Assembly (NCBI GenBank): GCA_035719045.1
Contig: DASTGO010000108.1
Coordinates: 1-23,289 of the forward strand
Origin: DASTGO01 sp035719045
Lineage (GTDB): Bacteria > Actinomycetota > Actinomycetes > Actinomycetales > Kineosporiaceae
Length of the DNA: 23,289 nt
Reading direction: 5' to 3'
Numbering within the stretch: position 1 is the stretch's first letter; each line of letters starts with the position of its first letter. The notes under the pieces are model-generated. The model did not search any database. It was given only the letters and a program-made list of their open reading frames with translations, and was not told the origin of the DNA. Both the position numbers and the translations under genes were made by a program. Positions 1 to 6,910 of this stretch are shown here, piece by piece.

Positions 1-853
1 GGGCGGGCGCGTGCTGTGGGCGGCGGGTGCGGGCTGTCGGCCGGACCGGGTGGACAGCCCGCCCGCCGCGCTCACTCTCACCGAGGCCGAAGCCCGGTTG
101 CTGCGCGGGCAGGGCGTCGACGCGGTCAGCCTGCTCCGCCATCCGGTGATCGCGCCGCCGCCGCTGCCGGACCGCGGTCACGACGGGGGCCGCCCCCGGG
201 TGGCCGTCCTGGTCGACGGGCTGCACGCCGCGCTGCTGCCGGACGCCGTCGAGGCGGTCCTCGCGGCGTTCACCGGGCCTGCCGGTCCGCCCGTCCTGGA
301 CCTGCTGCCGCAACTGCCGGTCGTCCTGGGCGGTCGGACCGCCGGGGCCGCCCATCCCTGGCAGCGCAGCCGGATCCTGCGCCGCGCCGACCTGGTGCTC
401 GCCCTCGGGGTCTGTCCCGCGCTCGACCTGGGGCTGGCGGAGGCGGCCGGGTACGGGGTGCCCGGTCTGCGCCTGCAGTTGCGGCCGGTGGACGGCCCGC
501 AGGCGGTGCCCGCCGGGCTGCCGCTGCCGGACGGGAAGGGGCCGGTGGCCGACCGGCTGGCGTCCGTCCTGGCGGCCACGCTGCGGACCTGCGTCGTCGA
601 CGAACCGGCCGCGGACGAACCGGCCCTCGACGAACCGGCCCACGACGGATTCGCCGCCCCCGACGGGTCGGCAGGGCGGGGGGCCGGCCAGGTGGTCAGC
701 CCGCCGGGAGCGCTGCGGGACTGGCTGCGCCGGGTCGCCACCCCCGCCCCCCACTCCCCGTCCGGCACCGGAACGCCCGCCGAATCGACCGGCCCACCAG
801 CCCCGGCAACGGATCCGGCCACCCCACCGGCCGCTCACCCGACCGACCACTGA
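1..853 (+). CDS. 3' part of an unrecognised protein, truncated by the window edge
   Basis: The frame is open from base 2 and ends at TGA 851-853, so the true start probably lies left of the window; an internal GTG at 11 is only the first start visible here. About 283 residues are seen. The first two thirds alternate hydrophobic strands and helices (for example RVAVLVDGLHAALL and ADLVLALGVCPALDLGLAEA), which would fit the C-terminal half of a GT-B-like or other Rossmann-type protein, but no family motif is clear. The tail is Ala/Pro/Asp-rich and low in complexity. It includes three exact-period 15-bp units (599-643) that encode DEPAA, DEPAL and DEPAH. The next gene starts 29 bp downstream on the same strand, so the two are probably co-transcribed in the glycan operon. 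The function is not assigned. Confidence 0.6.
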   Translation, partial: GGRVLWAAGAGCRPDRVDSPPAALTLTEAEARLLRGQGVDAVSLLRHPVIAPPPLPDRGHDGGRPRVAVLVDGLHAALLPDAVEAVLAAFTGPAGPPVLDLLPQLPVVLGGRTAGAAHPWQRSRILRRADLVLALGVCPALDLGLAEAAGYGVPGLRLQLRPVDGPQAVPAGLPLPDGKGPVADRLASVLAATLRTCVVDEPAADEPALDEPAHDGFAAPDGSAGRGAGQVVSPPGALRDWLRRVATPAPHSPSGTGTPAESTGPPAPATDPATPPAAHPTDH

Positions 854-866
854 CCCTGCCACCGCT

Positions 867-872
867 GGAGGA
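867..872 (+). promoter_or_regulatory. Shine-Dalgarno site of the WsaF-like gene
   Basis: GGAGGA lies 10 nt before ATG 883. The same reading frame stays open far upstream, so this site decides the start: the upstream extension is an Arg/Pro/Gly-rich shadow of the preceding gene. Confidence 0.75.
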
Positions 873-882
873 CGGTTTCCCC

Positions 883-2199
883 ATGGCTCGCCGCTCGCTG
901 CCCCGCCGGGTCGCCGGACGGATCAAGCGCCGCCTGCGCCGGATGCAGGCCGCCCGCCGCACCCCGGCCCGCCCGGCGACCAGCGGTGGGACCACCACCG
1001 GCGCACCCGCCTCGGCCGGCCGCCCCCCGGAGCACCTGCTCCCGGCGGGTGCCCAGGTGTACGGGGGACTGGTCGGGCAGAGCCTGCACCTGGCGGGGAT
1101 CCGGACCGGCCGGGTCGCGCCCGCGGTGTCCGTGGTGCTGCCGCCGCTGGACCCGGCGAAGATCTTCGCGGGAGTGGCCACCGCCCTGGAGTTCGGCAGC
1201 CGGCTGGCTCTGGCCCTGAACCGTCCGCTGCGGGTGGTGCCCTTCGCCGCGGACCCCGCCGAGCCCCTGCAGGAGGCGGTCACCGCCTTCCTGGCGAAGT
1301 CCGGGGGTGAGCGGCCACAGGTCCTGGTGGTCCCGCAGCCGATGCTGGCGCACACCACGGTCAGCGCCGACGACATCTGGGTGGTCACCTACTGGACCAC
1401 GGCCCATGCCGCGGACGTCGCCCGGCGACTCGGAGTCCTCGACCCGGCCCGGGTGGTGTACCTGGTGCAGGACTACGAGCCGGGCTTCCACGCCTGGTCG
1501 CTGCCGCATGCGCTGACCCGGGCCACGTACCACGCAGGCTTCCACCACGTGGTGAACTCCCGGTCCCTGGCCCGCTACCTGGCCGACCGCGAGGGCGAGG
1601 CCGCCGACCAGGGCCTGGTCCTGGCCCCCCACCTCGACCTCGACCGGCTGGAGCGGGTGGCGCAGCAGCGCCGCCACGACAGCAGGGTCCGGGTGTTCTT
1701 CTACGGGCGGCCGGGCAAGCCGCGCAATCTCTACCCGCTCGGAGTCGCCGCGCTGCGGGCCGCCGCGGGACGGCTGGCCGCCGACGGGATCGGCTGGCGG
1801 GCGGTCAGCGCCGGGGAGCAGCACCCCGACATCAGCCTGCCCGGCGGGGGCGTGGTGCCCAGCCTCGGCACCCTGGACTGGGACGGGTACTACGACCTGC
1901 TCGCCCGCACCGACGTCGGGCTCACCCTGATGCTGAGCCCACATCCGAGCCACCCGCCGCTGGAGGTCGCGGTGTCCGGCGGGCTGGCGGTGACCAACGA
2001 CCTGGACGGGGTCCGCAGCGGCTTCCACCCGGGGATCACCGCGGTGGCCGCCGACCCGGATGCGCTGGCCGACGCCCTGGTCGCCGCTGTGCGCCAGGTC
2101 GCCGGGGACGGTCCGGGCAGCTTCGCCCCGCCGGTGCCGGGCCTGCTCGGGGACCCGCTGGACGAGGTGATCGCCACCCTGGTGACGCGGCTGCCGTGA
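883..2199 (+). CDS. WsaF-like GT4 glycosyltransferase (probable rhamnosyltransferase)
   Basis: The product is 438 aa and cytoplasmic, with a basic N-terminus (RR and KRR clusters in the first 30 residues) that could favour membrane contact. It matches from memory the WsaF-type GT-B family, which transfers rhamnose from dTDP-rhamnose during surface glycan assembly. Visible hallmarks are the N-domain segment YLVQDYEPGFHAWS followed by HHVVNSRSLARYL, and in the C-domain FYGRPGKPRNLYPLG. The nucleotide-sugar site region reads VGLTLMLSPHPSHPPLEVA and is followed by SGGLAVTN. The start is ATG 883 because of the GGAGGA site. rmlA, whose product feeds dTDP-rhamnose synthesis, follows 64 bp downstream and supports a rhamnosyl donor, but rmlB, rmlC and rmlD are not in the window. 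Family membership is fairly secure; donor and linkage are inferred. Confidence 0.85.
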   Translation: MARRSLPRRVAGRIKRRLRRMQAARRTPARPATSGGTTTGAPASAGRPPEHLLPAGAQVYGGLVGQSLHLAGIRTGRVAPAVSVVLPPLDPAKIFAGVATALEFGSRLALALNRPLRVVPFAADPAEPLQEAVTAFLAKSGGERPQVLVVPQPMLAHTTVSADDIWVVTYWTTAHAADVARRLGVLDPARVVYLVQDYEPGFHAWSLPHALTRATYHAGFHHVVNSRSLARYLADREGEAADQGLVLAPHLDLDRLERVAQQRRHDSRVRVFFYGRPGKPRNLYPLGVAALRAAAGRLAADGIGWRAVSAGEQHPDISLPGGGVVPSLGTLDWDGYYDLLARTDVGLTLMLSPHPSHPPLEVAVSGGLAVTNDLDGVRSGFHPGITAVAADPDALADALVAAVRQVAGDGPGSFAPPVPGLLGDPLDEVIATLVTRLP

Positions 2200-2249
2200 C
2201 CCGCCGAGGGCGCCACGCCGGGACTGATCAGGCACCGGACGGGGTGCAG

Positions 2250-2255
2250 TAGCCT
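2250..2255 (+). promoter_or_regulatory. Predicted leaderless -10 box of rmlA
   Basis: TAGCCT is followed by 8 nt and then ATG 2264. This is the spacing expected if transcription begins at or next to the start codon. No Shine-Dalgarno sequence is evident. The -35 region is not recognisable. Confidence 0.5.
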
Positions 2256-2263
2256 CAGGGCCC

Positions 2264-3136
2264 ATGCGCGGCATCATCCTGGCCGGGGGCTCGGGAACCC
2301 GGCTCTACCCGATCACCAAGGGCATCAGCAAGCAGCTCATGCCGGTGTACGACAAGCCGATGATCTACTACCCACTGTCGACGCTCATGATGGCCGGCAT
2401 CCGGGAGATCCTCATCATCACCACCCCCGAGGACTCCCCCCAGTTCCAGCGGCTGCTCGGGGACGGCGCCGAGCTGGGCATGCGCCTGGAGTACGCGGTG
2501 CAGCCGCGGCCGGAGGGCCTGGCCCAGGCGTTCCTCATCGGGGCGGACTTCGTCGGCGACGAGCGGGTGGCGCTGGCCCTGGGCGACAACATCTTCTACG
2601 GCACCGGGCTGGGCACCGCCCTGAAGCGGCTCAACGAGGTCGACGGCGGACAGGTCTTCGCCTATCACGTGTCGAACCCGCAGGCCTACGGCGTGGTGGA
2701 GTTCGACCTGGACGGCCGGGTGCTGTCGATCGAGGAGAAGCCGGAGAAGCCGAAGAGCAACTACGCGGTCCCCGGCCTGTACTTCTACGACAACGACGTG
2801 CTGCGGATCGCCCGCGAGATCACCCCCAGCGCCCGCGGCGAGCTCGAGATCACCGCGGTCAACGACGCCTACCTGCAGGCGGGCCGGCTCGGGGTGACGG
2901 TCATGGAGCGGGGCACGGCCTGGCTGGACACCGGCACCTTCGACTCGATGATGGACGCCGCCCAGTTCGTCCAGGTGGTCGAGGCCCGGCAGGGCTACAA
3001 GATCGGCTGCGTCGAGGAGGTCGCCTGGCGGGAGGGCTGGATCGACGACGACCAACTGCTCGCCCTGGCGGACCCGCTGCGCAAGAGCGGTTACGGGACG
3101 TACCTGCTCAACCTGCTGGAGTCCGACTCCCACTGA
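2264..3136 (+). CDS. rmlA: Glucose-1-phosphate thymidylyltransferase RmlA
   Basis: At 290 aa it has the usual length of short-form RmlA. It converts glucose-1-phosphate and dTTP to dTDP-glucose and pyrophosphate, the first step toward dTDP-rhamnose and related deoxysugars. The N-terminal nucleotide-binding signature LAGGSGTRLYPIT is intact, followed by SKQLMPVYDKPMIYYPLS. Further family motifs are QPRPEGLAQAF, LALGDNIFYG, EEKPEKPKSNYAV, ELEITAVNDAYL and AWLDTGTFDSMMDA. The protein is soluble with no signal peptide. ATG 2264 begins the conserved MRGIILAGG directly, so the start is secure. It sits behind the WsaF-like transferase but has its own probable leaderless promoter. The remaining Rml steps must be encoded elsewhere. 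Confidence 0.98.
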   Translation: MRGIILAGGSGTRLYPITKGISKQLMPVYDKPMIYYPLSTLMMAGIREILIITTPEDSPQFQRLLGDGAELGMRLEYAVQPRPEGLAQAFLIGADFVGDERVALALGDNIFYGTGLGTALKRLNEVDGGQVFAYHVSNPQAYGVVEFDLDGRVLSIEEKPEKPKSNYAVPGLYFYDNDVLRIAREITPSARGELEITAVNDAYLQAGRLGVTVMERGTAWLDTGTFDSMMDAAQFVQVVEARQGYKIGCVEEVAWREGWIDDDQLLALADPLRKSGYGTYLLNLLESDSH

Positions 3137-3146
3137 CTGGAGTCGG
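3123..3146. terminator. Hairpin between convergent genes
   Basis: CCGACTCC (3123-3130) and GGAGTCGG (3139-3146) form a perfect 8-bp stem with an 8-nt loop. It overlaps the last codons of rmlA and stops 1 bp before the stop of the convergent gene at 3148. There is no U-tract, as is common in actinobacteria. It could serve both directions. Confidence 0.55.
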
Positions 3147-3147
3147 C

Positions 3148-3723
3148 TCAGGCGCCCGAGGTCGAGCGGTCGATCGCACCCTCGAACCGGCCCATGAGCC
3201 GCTGCCAGACCCGGTGTACCGCCCGGCGCGGCGTCGGGGCCAGCATCGCCGCCAGCTCCTCGGGGTCCAGCGCCCCGGCACCCTGCGGGGGCAGGGTGAC
3301 CAGCTGGGCGGTCGCGTAGTCGCGGCGCAGCTGGCCGAGCCGCTCCCGCAGATGCTCGGCGTACGGGACGTCCGGATGCCGCCGGGCCCACTCCCCCGGA
3401 TCCAGGACGTGGTCCGCCGCCAGCCCGGCCCGGCGGACCGGCGCGAAGTGCGGGGTGTCCAGCACCAGCACGGGCCGGATCTCCAGCCGCCCGGCGAGCT
3501 CCTGCAGCACCGCCACCGTCCCGGCCACGGCCGCCGCATCCGGGGCCCCCGGCTGCAGCACGACCACGGCCGGCCAGGTCCAGGACCTCGCCCCGGCCCC
3601 CCGGCCCGCCCTCAGCCCCGGCGGGGGGACGGCGAGCCGGTCCATCGTCCGCCCCAGCGCCGGGCCAGCCTTACCGCGCAACGACTCCGGCAGCACCTTC
3701 TCGAGGACGGCACGCAGGTTCAC
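3148..3723 (-). CDS. Unrecognised 191-aa protein coupled to a MurG-like glycosyltransferase
   Basis: The product is 191 aa and mixed alpha/beta, with no signal peptide or membrane segment. GTG 3723 overlaps the stop of the upstream glycosyltransferase gene by 4 bp (GTGA), so the two are translationally coupled and probably act together. A central hydrophobic strand (WPAVVVLQPG), a helix (AVAGTVAVLQELAGRL) and a second strand (IRPVLVLDTPHF) give a Rossmann-like rhythm. After these come VRRAGLAADHVLDP and a charged helix (YAEHLRERLGQLRRDYA). I do not recognise a named domain. Context suggests a partner, regulator or degenerate half-transferase of the surface glycan pathway. The downstream neighbour rmlA is convergent and not part of this operon. 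Confidence 0.8.
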   Translation of the reverse strand: MNLRAVLEKVLPESLRGKAGPALGRTMDRLAVPPPGLRAGRGAGARSWTWPAVVVLQPGAPDAAAVAGTVAVLQELAGRLEIRPVLVLDTPHFAPVRRAGLAADHVLDPGEWARRHPDVPYAEHLRERLGQLRRDYATAQLVTLPPQGAGALDPEELAAMLAPTPRRAVHRVWQRLMGRFEGAIDRSTSGA

Positions 3724-4865
3724 CGCCGGCTCCCTTCCACGGCGGCCGGCCCGAGCAGGGCCTCCACCGCCGCCATCGCCTGGCCCGCACCGTTGGGCCG
3801 GGCATGGTCCCGGCAGGCCGCGGCCAGATCGGCCCGGCGCACCGGGTCGGCCAGCGCGGACACCACCCGGTCGACCTGCGGCGGGGTGACCTGCGGCAGG
3901 CAGAGCCCCACCCCGGCCTCCTCCGCCCAGCGGGCCCGGCCCTCCTGGTCGTCCATCGCGGTCGAGGTGTTCGGCACGAAGGCGGTCGGGACGCCGAACT
4001 GCACCAGCTCGTGGAAGGCGTTGTACCCCGACGCCGCGACGGCGAGGTCGACCGCCCGGAAGTACCGGCTCACCGGGTACACCGACACCCCCCGGACCCG
4101 GTCACCGAACCGGGCCAGGTCGTCGGCGATCATCGGCCGGGTCAGCACCACCTGCAGGTCCGGGACGTCGAGCAGCCGGCTGACCAGCAGTCCGAGGTCG
4201 GAGCTGATGTCGTTGATGTTGCCCGCCCCCAGGGTGAGCAAGGCGGTCGGCCGGTCCGGGTCCACCCCGAGCACCGCGGCCGCCTCCTCCCGGGTCGACT
4301 GCTCGTCGGCGTCCAGCAGCGTGACCGGGCCGACCCGCAGGGCGTCCGCGCGGGTCGCGGTGGCGCCGCGGTCGGCGGACCCGGCCAGCTCACCGGGCTC
4401 GACGATCAGGTCGAACCGGTCCGACCGGCGCAGCTGGCGCGACCCGAGCGCCGGGCGCCACATCCCCCGCCGGGACCAGATCAGCCGGATCCCGCCCACC
4501 GTGGCCGCGGCGTCCAGCACCCCGTCGTAGGGGAAGGTCCCGTCGAAGATCAGCGCCTGCGGACGCTCCCGTGCCAGCAGGGCGGTCATCCGGCGCTCCA
4601 GCAGCACGTTCCACCGCCGGGGACCGATCCCGAGATCACCGCGGGACGGGATGTACTCCCAGCTGAAACCCTCGTCACCGACCACCGGGACGGCCTGGGA
4701 CATCGACGCGAACAGCGGCCGGACCAGGTCTCCCCGCCGCCGGGCCATCGCCATCAACCGGGTCAGATGCCCCATCCCGGCGCCGTTGGAGGAGACGAAC
4801 AGGACAGGACAGCCGTCCGGGCCGCCGCCGGTGGCGCCGTCCGGAGAGGCGGGATCGCCGAGCAC
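3720..4865 (-). CDS. MurG-like (GT28/GT1-type) glycosyltransferase
   Basis: About 381 aa. A GT-B fold is expected, with transfer of a sugar from a nucleotide donor to a lipid-linked or glycan acceptor at the cytoplasmic face. The N-terminus carries the glycine-rich loop LFVSSNGAGMGHLTRL typical of MurG-like enzymes. The C-domain has LTLGAGNINDIS, then the donor-site region AASGYNAFHELVQFGVP and a following FVPN, with an acidic DDQEGRA segment. There is no signal peptide. GTG 4865 is chosen because a TAGACT box lies 6 nt ahead of it; GTG 4871 is an alternative adding two residues but directly abuts that box. The gene overlaps its downstream neighbour by 4 bp. The acceptor and donor sugars cannot be read from the sequence. 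Confidence 0.85.
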   Translation of the reverse strand: MLGDPASPDGATGGGPDGCPVLFVSSNGAGMGHLTRLMAMARRRGDLVRPLFASMSQAVPVVGDEGFSWEYIPSRGDLGIGPRRWNVLLERRMTALLARERPQALIFDGTFPYDGVLDAAATVGGIRLIWSRRGMWRPALGSRQLRRSDRFDLIVEPGELAGSADRGATATRADALRVGPVTLLDADEQSTREEAAAVLGVDPDRPTALLTLGAGNINDISSDLGLLVSRLLDVPDLQVVLTRPMIADDLARFGDRVRGVSVYPVSRYFRAVDLAVAASGYNAFHELVQFGVPTAFVPNTSTAMDDQEGRARWAEEAGVGLCLPQVTPPQVDRVVSALADPVRRADLAAACRDHARPNGAGQAMAAVEALLGPAAVEGSRR

Positions 4866-4871
4866 CGGCAC

Positions 4872-4877
4872 AGTCTA
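4872..4877 (-). promoter_or_regulatory. Predicted leaderless -10 box of the MurG-like gene
   Basis: On the minus strand TAGACT is followed by 6 nt and GTG 4865. No Shine-Dalgarno sequence precedes either candidate GTG. Confidence 0.4.
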
Positions 4878-5096
4878 GGAGCCGTGGGGACGCCACCCGG
4901 ACGCTCCTGCGCCCGTTCCGACGACCGCCCGGACCAGGGCTGCACGGGATATGCTCCCCGAGGTCCTGACCCATGTCACCGACCGCTGGACGGAACCGCT
5001 TCGGGGTGAGTGCACTGGAACGTCGGGGGAACGCAGACGAGGGCATCCCGGGGCGTGTGGGACCACCGGTGGACGACGGTTCGCCCGACACCTCCG

Positions 5097-5102
5097 TACC
5101 AT
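5097..5102 (+). promoter_or_regulatory. Predicted -10 box upstream of the first DUF2142-like gene
   Basis: TACCAT is followed by 8 nt and an in-frame ATG at 5111. Either translation starts leaderless at 5111, or the transcript carries a leader of about 100 nt to ATG 5210, which has AGGA at 5196-5199. Confidence 0.35.
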
Positions 5103-5209
5103 CCCGCCCGATGCGGGGCCGGCGGGTCCGCGACGGCCGTGCCCCCGGAACACCATCCGCTCCCGGCAGCGCCACCGCCACCTCCACCGATCACCAGGAC
5201 GAACCGATC

Positions 5210-6661
5210 ATGCCCACGATGTCCGACTCGTCCGCCGGAGAACAGGAGCCGTCCGGCGACAGTCCGACGACGGCCCGCGATTCCGCGGGTCCCGTCCGCC
5301 TGACCACCCGGGACCGGTTCCCGATCATGGCGATGATCGTCCTGATCATGGCCTGCGGCACGATGCTGGGCATCGAGTTCAAGGTCCTCAGCCCGATCGA
5401 TGAGCTTCCGCACTTCGACTACGTGGCCCGACTGGTCGACAGTCATCGCATCCCCGGCCGCAACGAGGGGCTGAGCCTGTCCGGCGAGCGCACGCTGGCC
5501 TGTTACGGCAGCCGGGAGGGAACGCCCCCCGACCTGCCCTGTGACGCTCCGCGCTCGGTGTACCGCCGCTGGCACAGCCCCCCGAACACCGCCGGTGGCT
5601 ACCCCCCGGTGTTCTACTTCCCCGTCGCGGCAGTGGCCGCTGCCACGAAGGGGCCCGCCGGGAACCTGTTCCTCGGCGCCCGGCTGGCGGCAACCCTCTG
5701 GCTGGCCCTCGGGGCGGTGGCCGGCTACCTGCTGAGCCGGACGGCCGGAGCGGGACGCGTGACCGCCTTCGGTGTGGCCGTCGGGGCCGCGCTCTCCCCG
5801 ATCATGCTGTTCCAGGGAGCGACCGTGAACCCGGACGCGGCGTCCATGCTCTGCGGCGCCGGGGCGGTGCTGGCGTGGCTGCGGTGGCGGAACCGGACCG
5901 GCTGGTGGCCGTGGCTCGGTCTGTCGGTGGTACTCGGGGCCACCACCCTGGTCAAGGCCAACCTGTTGCCGATCCCGGTCGCGATCGCCGCGGCGGAGCT
6001 CACCCTCGCGGCCTATGCGGCGGGCCCCCGCATGCTGCTGTCCTGGCGGACCTGGACGCCGGTCACGAGCACCGGCCGCACGCTGTGGGCGAGCGGGGCG
6101 GGGGCCGCGATCGGCGGACTGTGGTCAGTGGTCTTCCTGGTGGTGCTTCCCCCGGCCCAGGACATCACCCTCCCGGCGATCTACGGCAATCAGCCCTGGA
6201 AGTGGCATGACGCCCTGATCTCGCTGCTGTCGACGTACAACCCGCTCAGCGCGGGCGGTTCCTTCCTGAAGGTGCTCAACGGTGCGCCGCTGACCGTGCT
6301 CACGGCGGTCCTGGGCGTGCTCGCCCTGAGCGGGGCCGCCTTGGGGGCGCTGCTCGGCCGCGACCGGGACCGGGTGCCCCCGCAGGTGACCGGGGACGGC
6401 GTCGTTGTCGAGCCCGCCCGGGCGATCAGTGTCGCCGCACTGTGGTCCCTGCTCCTGGCTGCCCCGGTCACCTACGCCGAGGTGGCGGCGACGGGACACT
6501 TCTTCGTCTACCCGGCCCGGTACAGCCTGTGGACGGTCCCGATCGGGCTGGCCGCCGCGGTCGGCCTGACCGGACGACGCGGCGCGCAGCTGATCGGCGC
6601 CATCGGCCTGTTGATCGCCGCCTGGACCACGGTCAAGCTGATCGGAGGGCTGCCCCTGTGA
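5210..6661 (+). CDS. DUF2142-like polytopic membrane protein, copy A (putative GT-C glycosyltransferase)
   Basis: About 483 aa from ATG 5210, which is preceded by AGGA at 10 nt; ATG 5111 is a possible leaderless start adding 33 residues. A cytoplasmic tail of about 38 residues leads to TM1 (IMAMIVLIMACGTMLG). Then an extracytoplasmic loop bears the acidic motif DELPHFDYV (D64, E65), a cysteine pair C98/C111 and GGYPPVFYF, followed by roughly nine more hydrophobic segments. The D-E-x-x-H motif before a large loop is typical of DUF2142 and of GT-C enzymes using polyprenyl-phosphate sugars, so transfer outside the membrane is inferred, not shown. It is a clear paralog of the product of 8931-10430: both share TVNPD, VEPxRA and a P-x-RYSL motif near the end. 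GTGA couples it to a small TM gene. Confidence 0.75.
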   Translation: MPTMSDSSAGEQEPSGDSPTTARDSAGPVRLTTRDRFPIMAMIVLIMACGTMLGIEFKVLSPIDELPHFDYVARLVDSHRIPGRNEGLSLSGERTLACYGSREGTPPDLPCDAPRSVYRRWHSPPNTAGGYPPVFYFPVAAVAAATKGPAGNLFLGARLAATLWLALGAVAGYLLSRTAGAGRVTAFGVAVGAALSPIMLFQGATVNPDAASMLCGAGAVLAWLRWRNRTGWWPWLGLSVVLGATTLVKANLLPIPVAIAAAELTLAAYAAGPRMLLSWRTWTPVTSTGRTLWASGAGAAIGGLWSVVFLVVLPPAQDITLPAIYGNQPWKWHDALISLLSTYNPLSAGGSFLKVLNGAPLTVLTAVLGVLALSGAALGALLGRDRDRVPPQVTGDGVVVEPARAISVAALWSLLLAAPVTYAEVAATGHFFVYPARYSLWTVPIGLAAAVGLTGRRGAQLIGAIGLLIAAWTTVKLIGGLPL

Positions 6662-6816
6662 CCCGTCCCCTTCCGCCCGATGACCGGGCCGACGGCACCG
6701 GTGGCCGGATGTCCATTCCCCTGTGGCTCTGGCTGGTGGTCAGCTGCCTGGTCGGCGTGGCGACCGCCCTGGCCGTCCTGCACCTGGCCGGAGCCGCGCG
6801 CCATCTGCCGGGCTGA
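6658..6816 (+). CDS. Small single-TM protein coupled to DUF2142-like copy A
   Basis: 52 aa. GTG 6658 overlaps the stop of the DUF2142-like gene by 4 bp (GTGA). A short hydrophilic N-terminus (about 18 residues, net charge near neutral) is followed by one long hydrophobic helix (IPLWLWLVVSCLVGVATALA) and a short basic tail ending RHLPG. There is no cleavage site or lipobox, so a membrane-anchored accessory subunit is the simplest reading. An ATG at 6709 inside the frame would leave only the TM helix. The second DUF2142-like gene is also followed by an overlapping small single-TM gene, which argues that this is a real gene rather than chance. The function is unknown. Confidence 0.55.
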   Translation: MTRPLPPDDRADGTGGRMSIPLWLWLVVSCLVGVATALAVLHLAGAARHLPG

Positions 6817-6892
6817 CACCGCCGGGTTGACGGCTTCGGCGATCCCCTGCCGGTTCCGAATCCTCTGCCGGCCTGACGGCTTCCGGATCCGC

Positions 6893-6910
6893 GACCGGGA
6901 TCAGCCGGTC
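6893..6910. terminator. Short hairpin between convergent genes
   Basis: GACCGG (6893-6898) and CCGGTC (6905-6910) form a 6-bp stem with a 6-nt loop. It overlaps the stop codon of the minus-strand LCP gene and lies 76 bp after the small TM gene. The stem is short and without a U-tract, so the call is tentative. Confidence 0.35.

Larger units (their letters stand above)
4866..5209. other. Divergent intergenic region, 344 bp
   Basis: No convincing gene is seen. It holds the promoter of the minus-strand glycosyltransferase at its left end and a probable promoter of the plus-strand DUF2142-like gene (TACCAT at 5097-5102). The plus-strand frame of that gene is open through the interval, but the sequence reads as low-complexity Arg/Pro/Gly/Ser. 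A near-repeat of GAACG (GGAACG, six bases, GAACG) lies near 5020. No clear operator palindrome was found. Confidence 0.5.

Noticed and set aside
835..2277. 480-codon minus-strand open frame opposite the WsaF-like gene
   Set aside because: Antisense shadow with repetitive Gln/Gly/Arg composition and no recognisable domain.
6820..6900. Degenerate repeat of TGACGGCTTC at about 50-bp spacing
   Set aside because: Only two imperfect copies in a short convergent spacer; this does not exceed what GC-rich drift can give.
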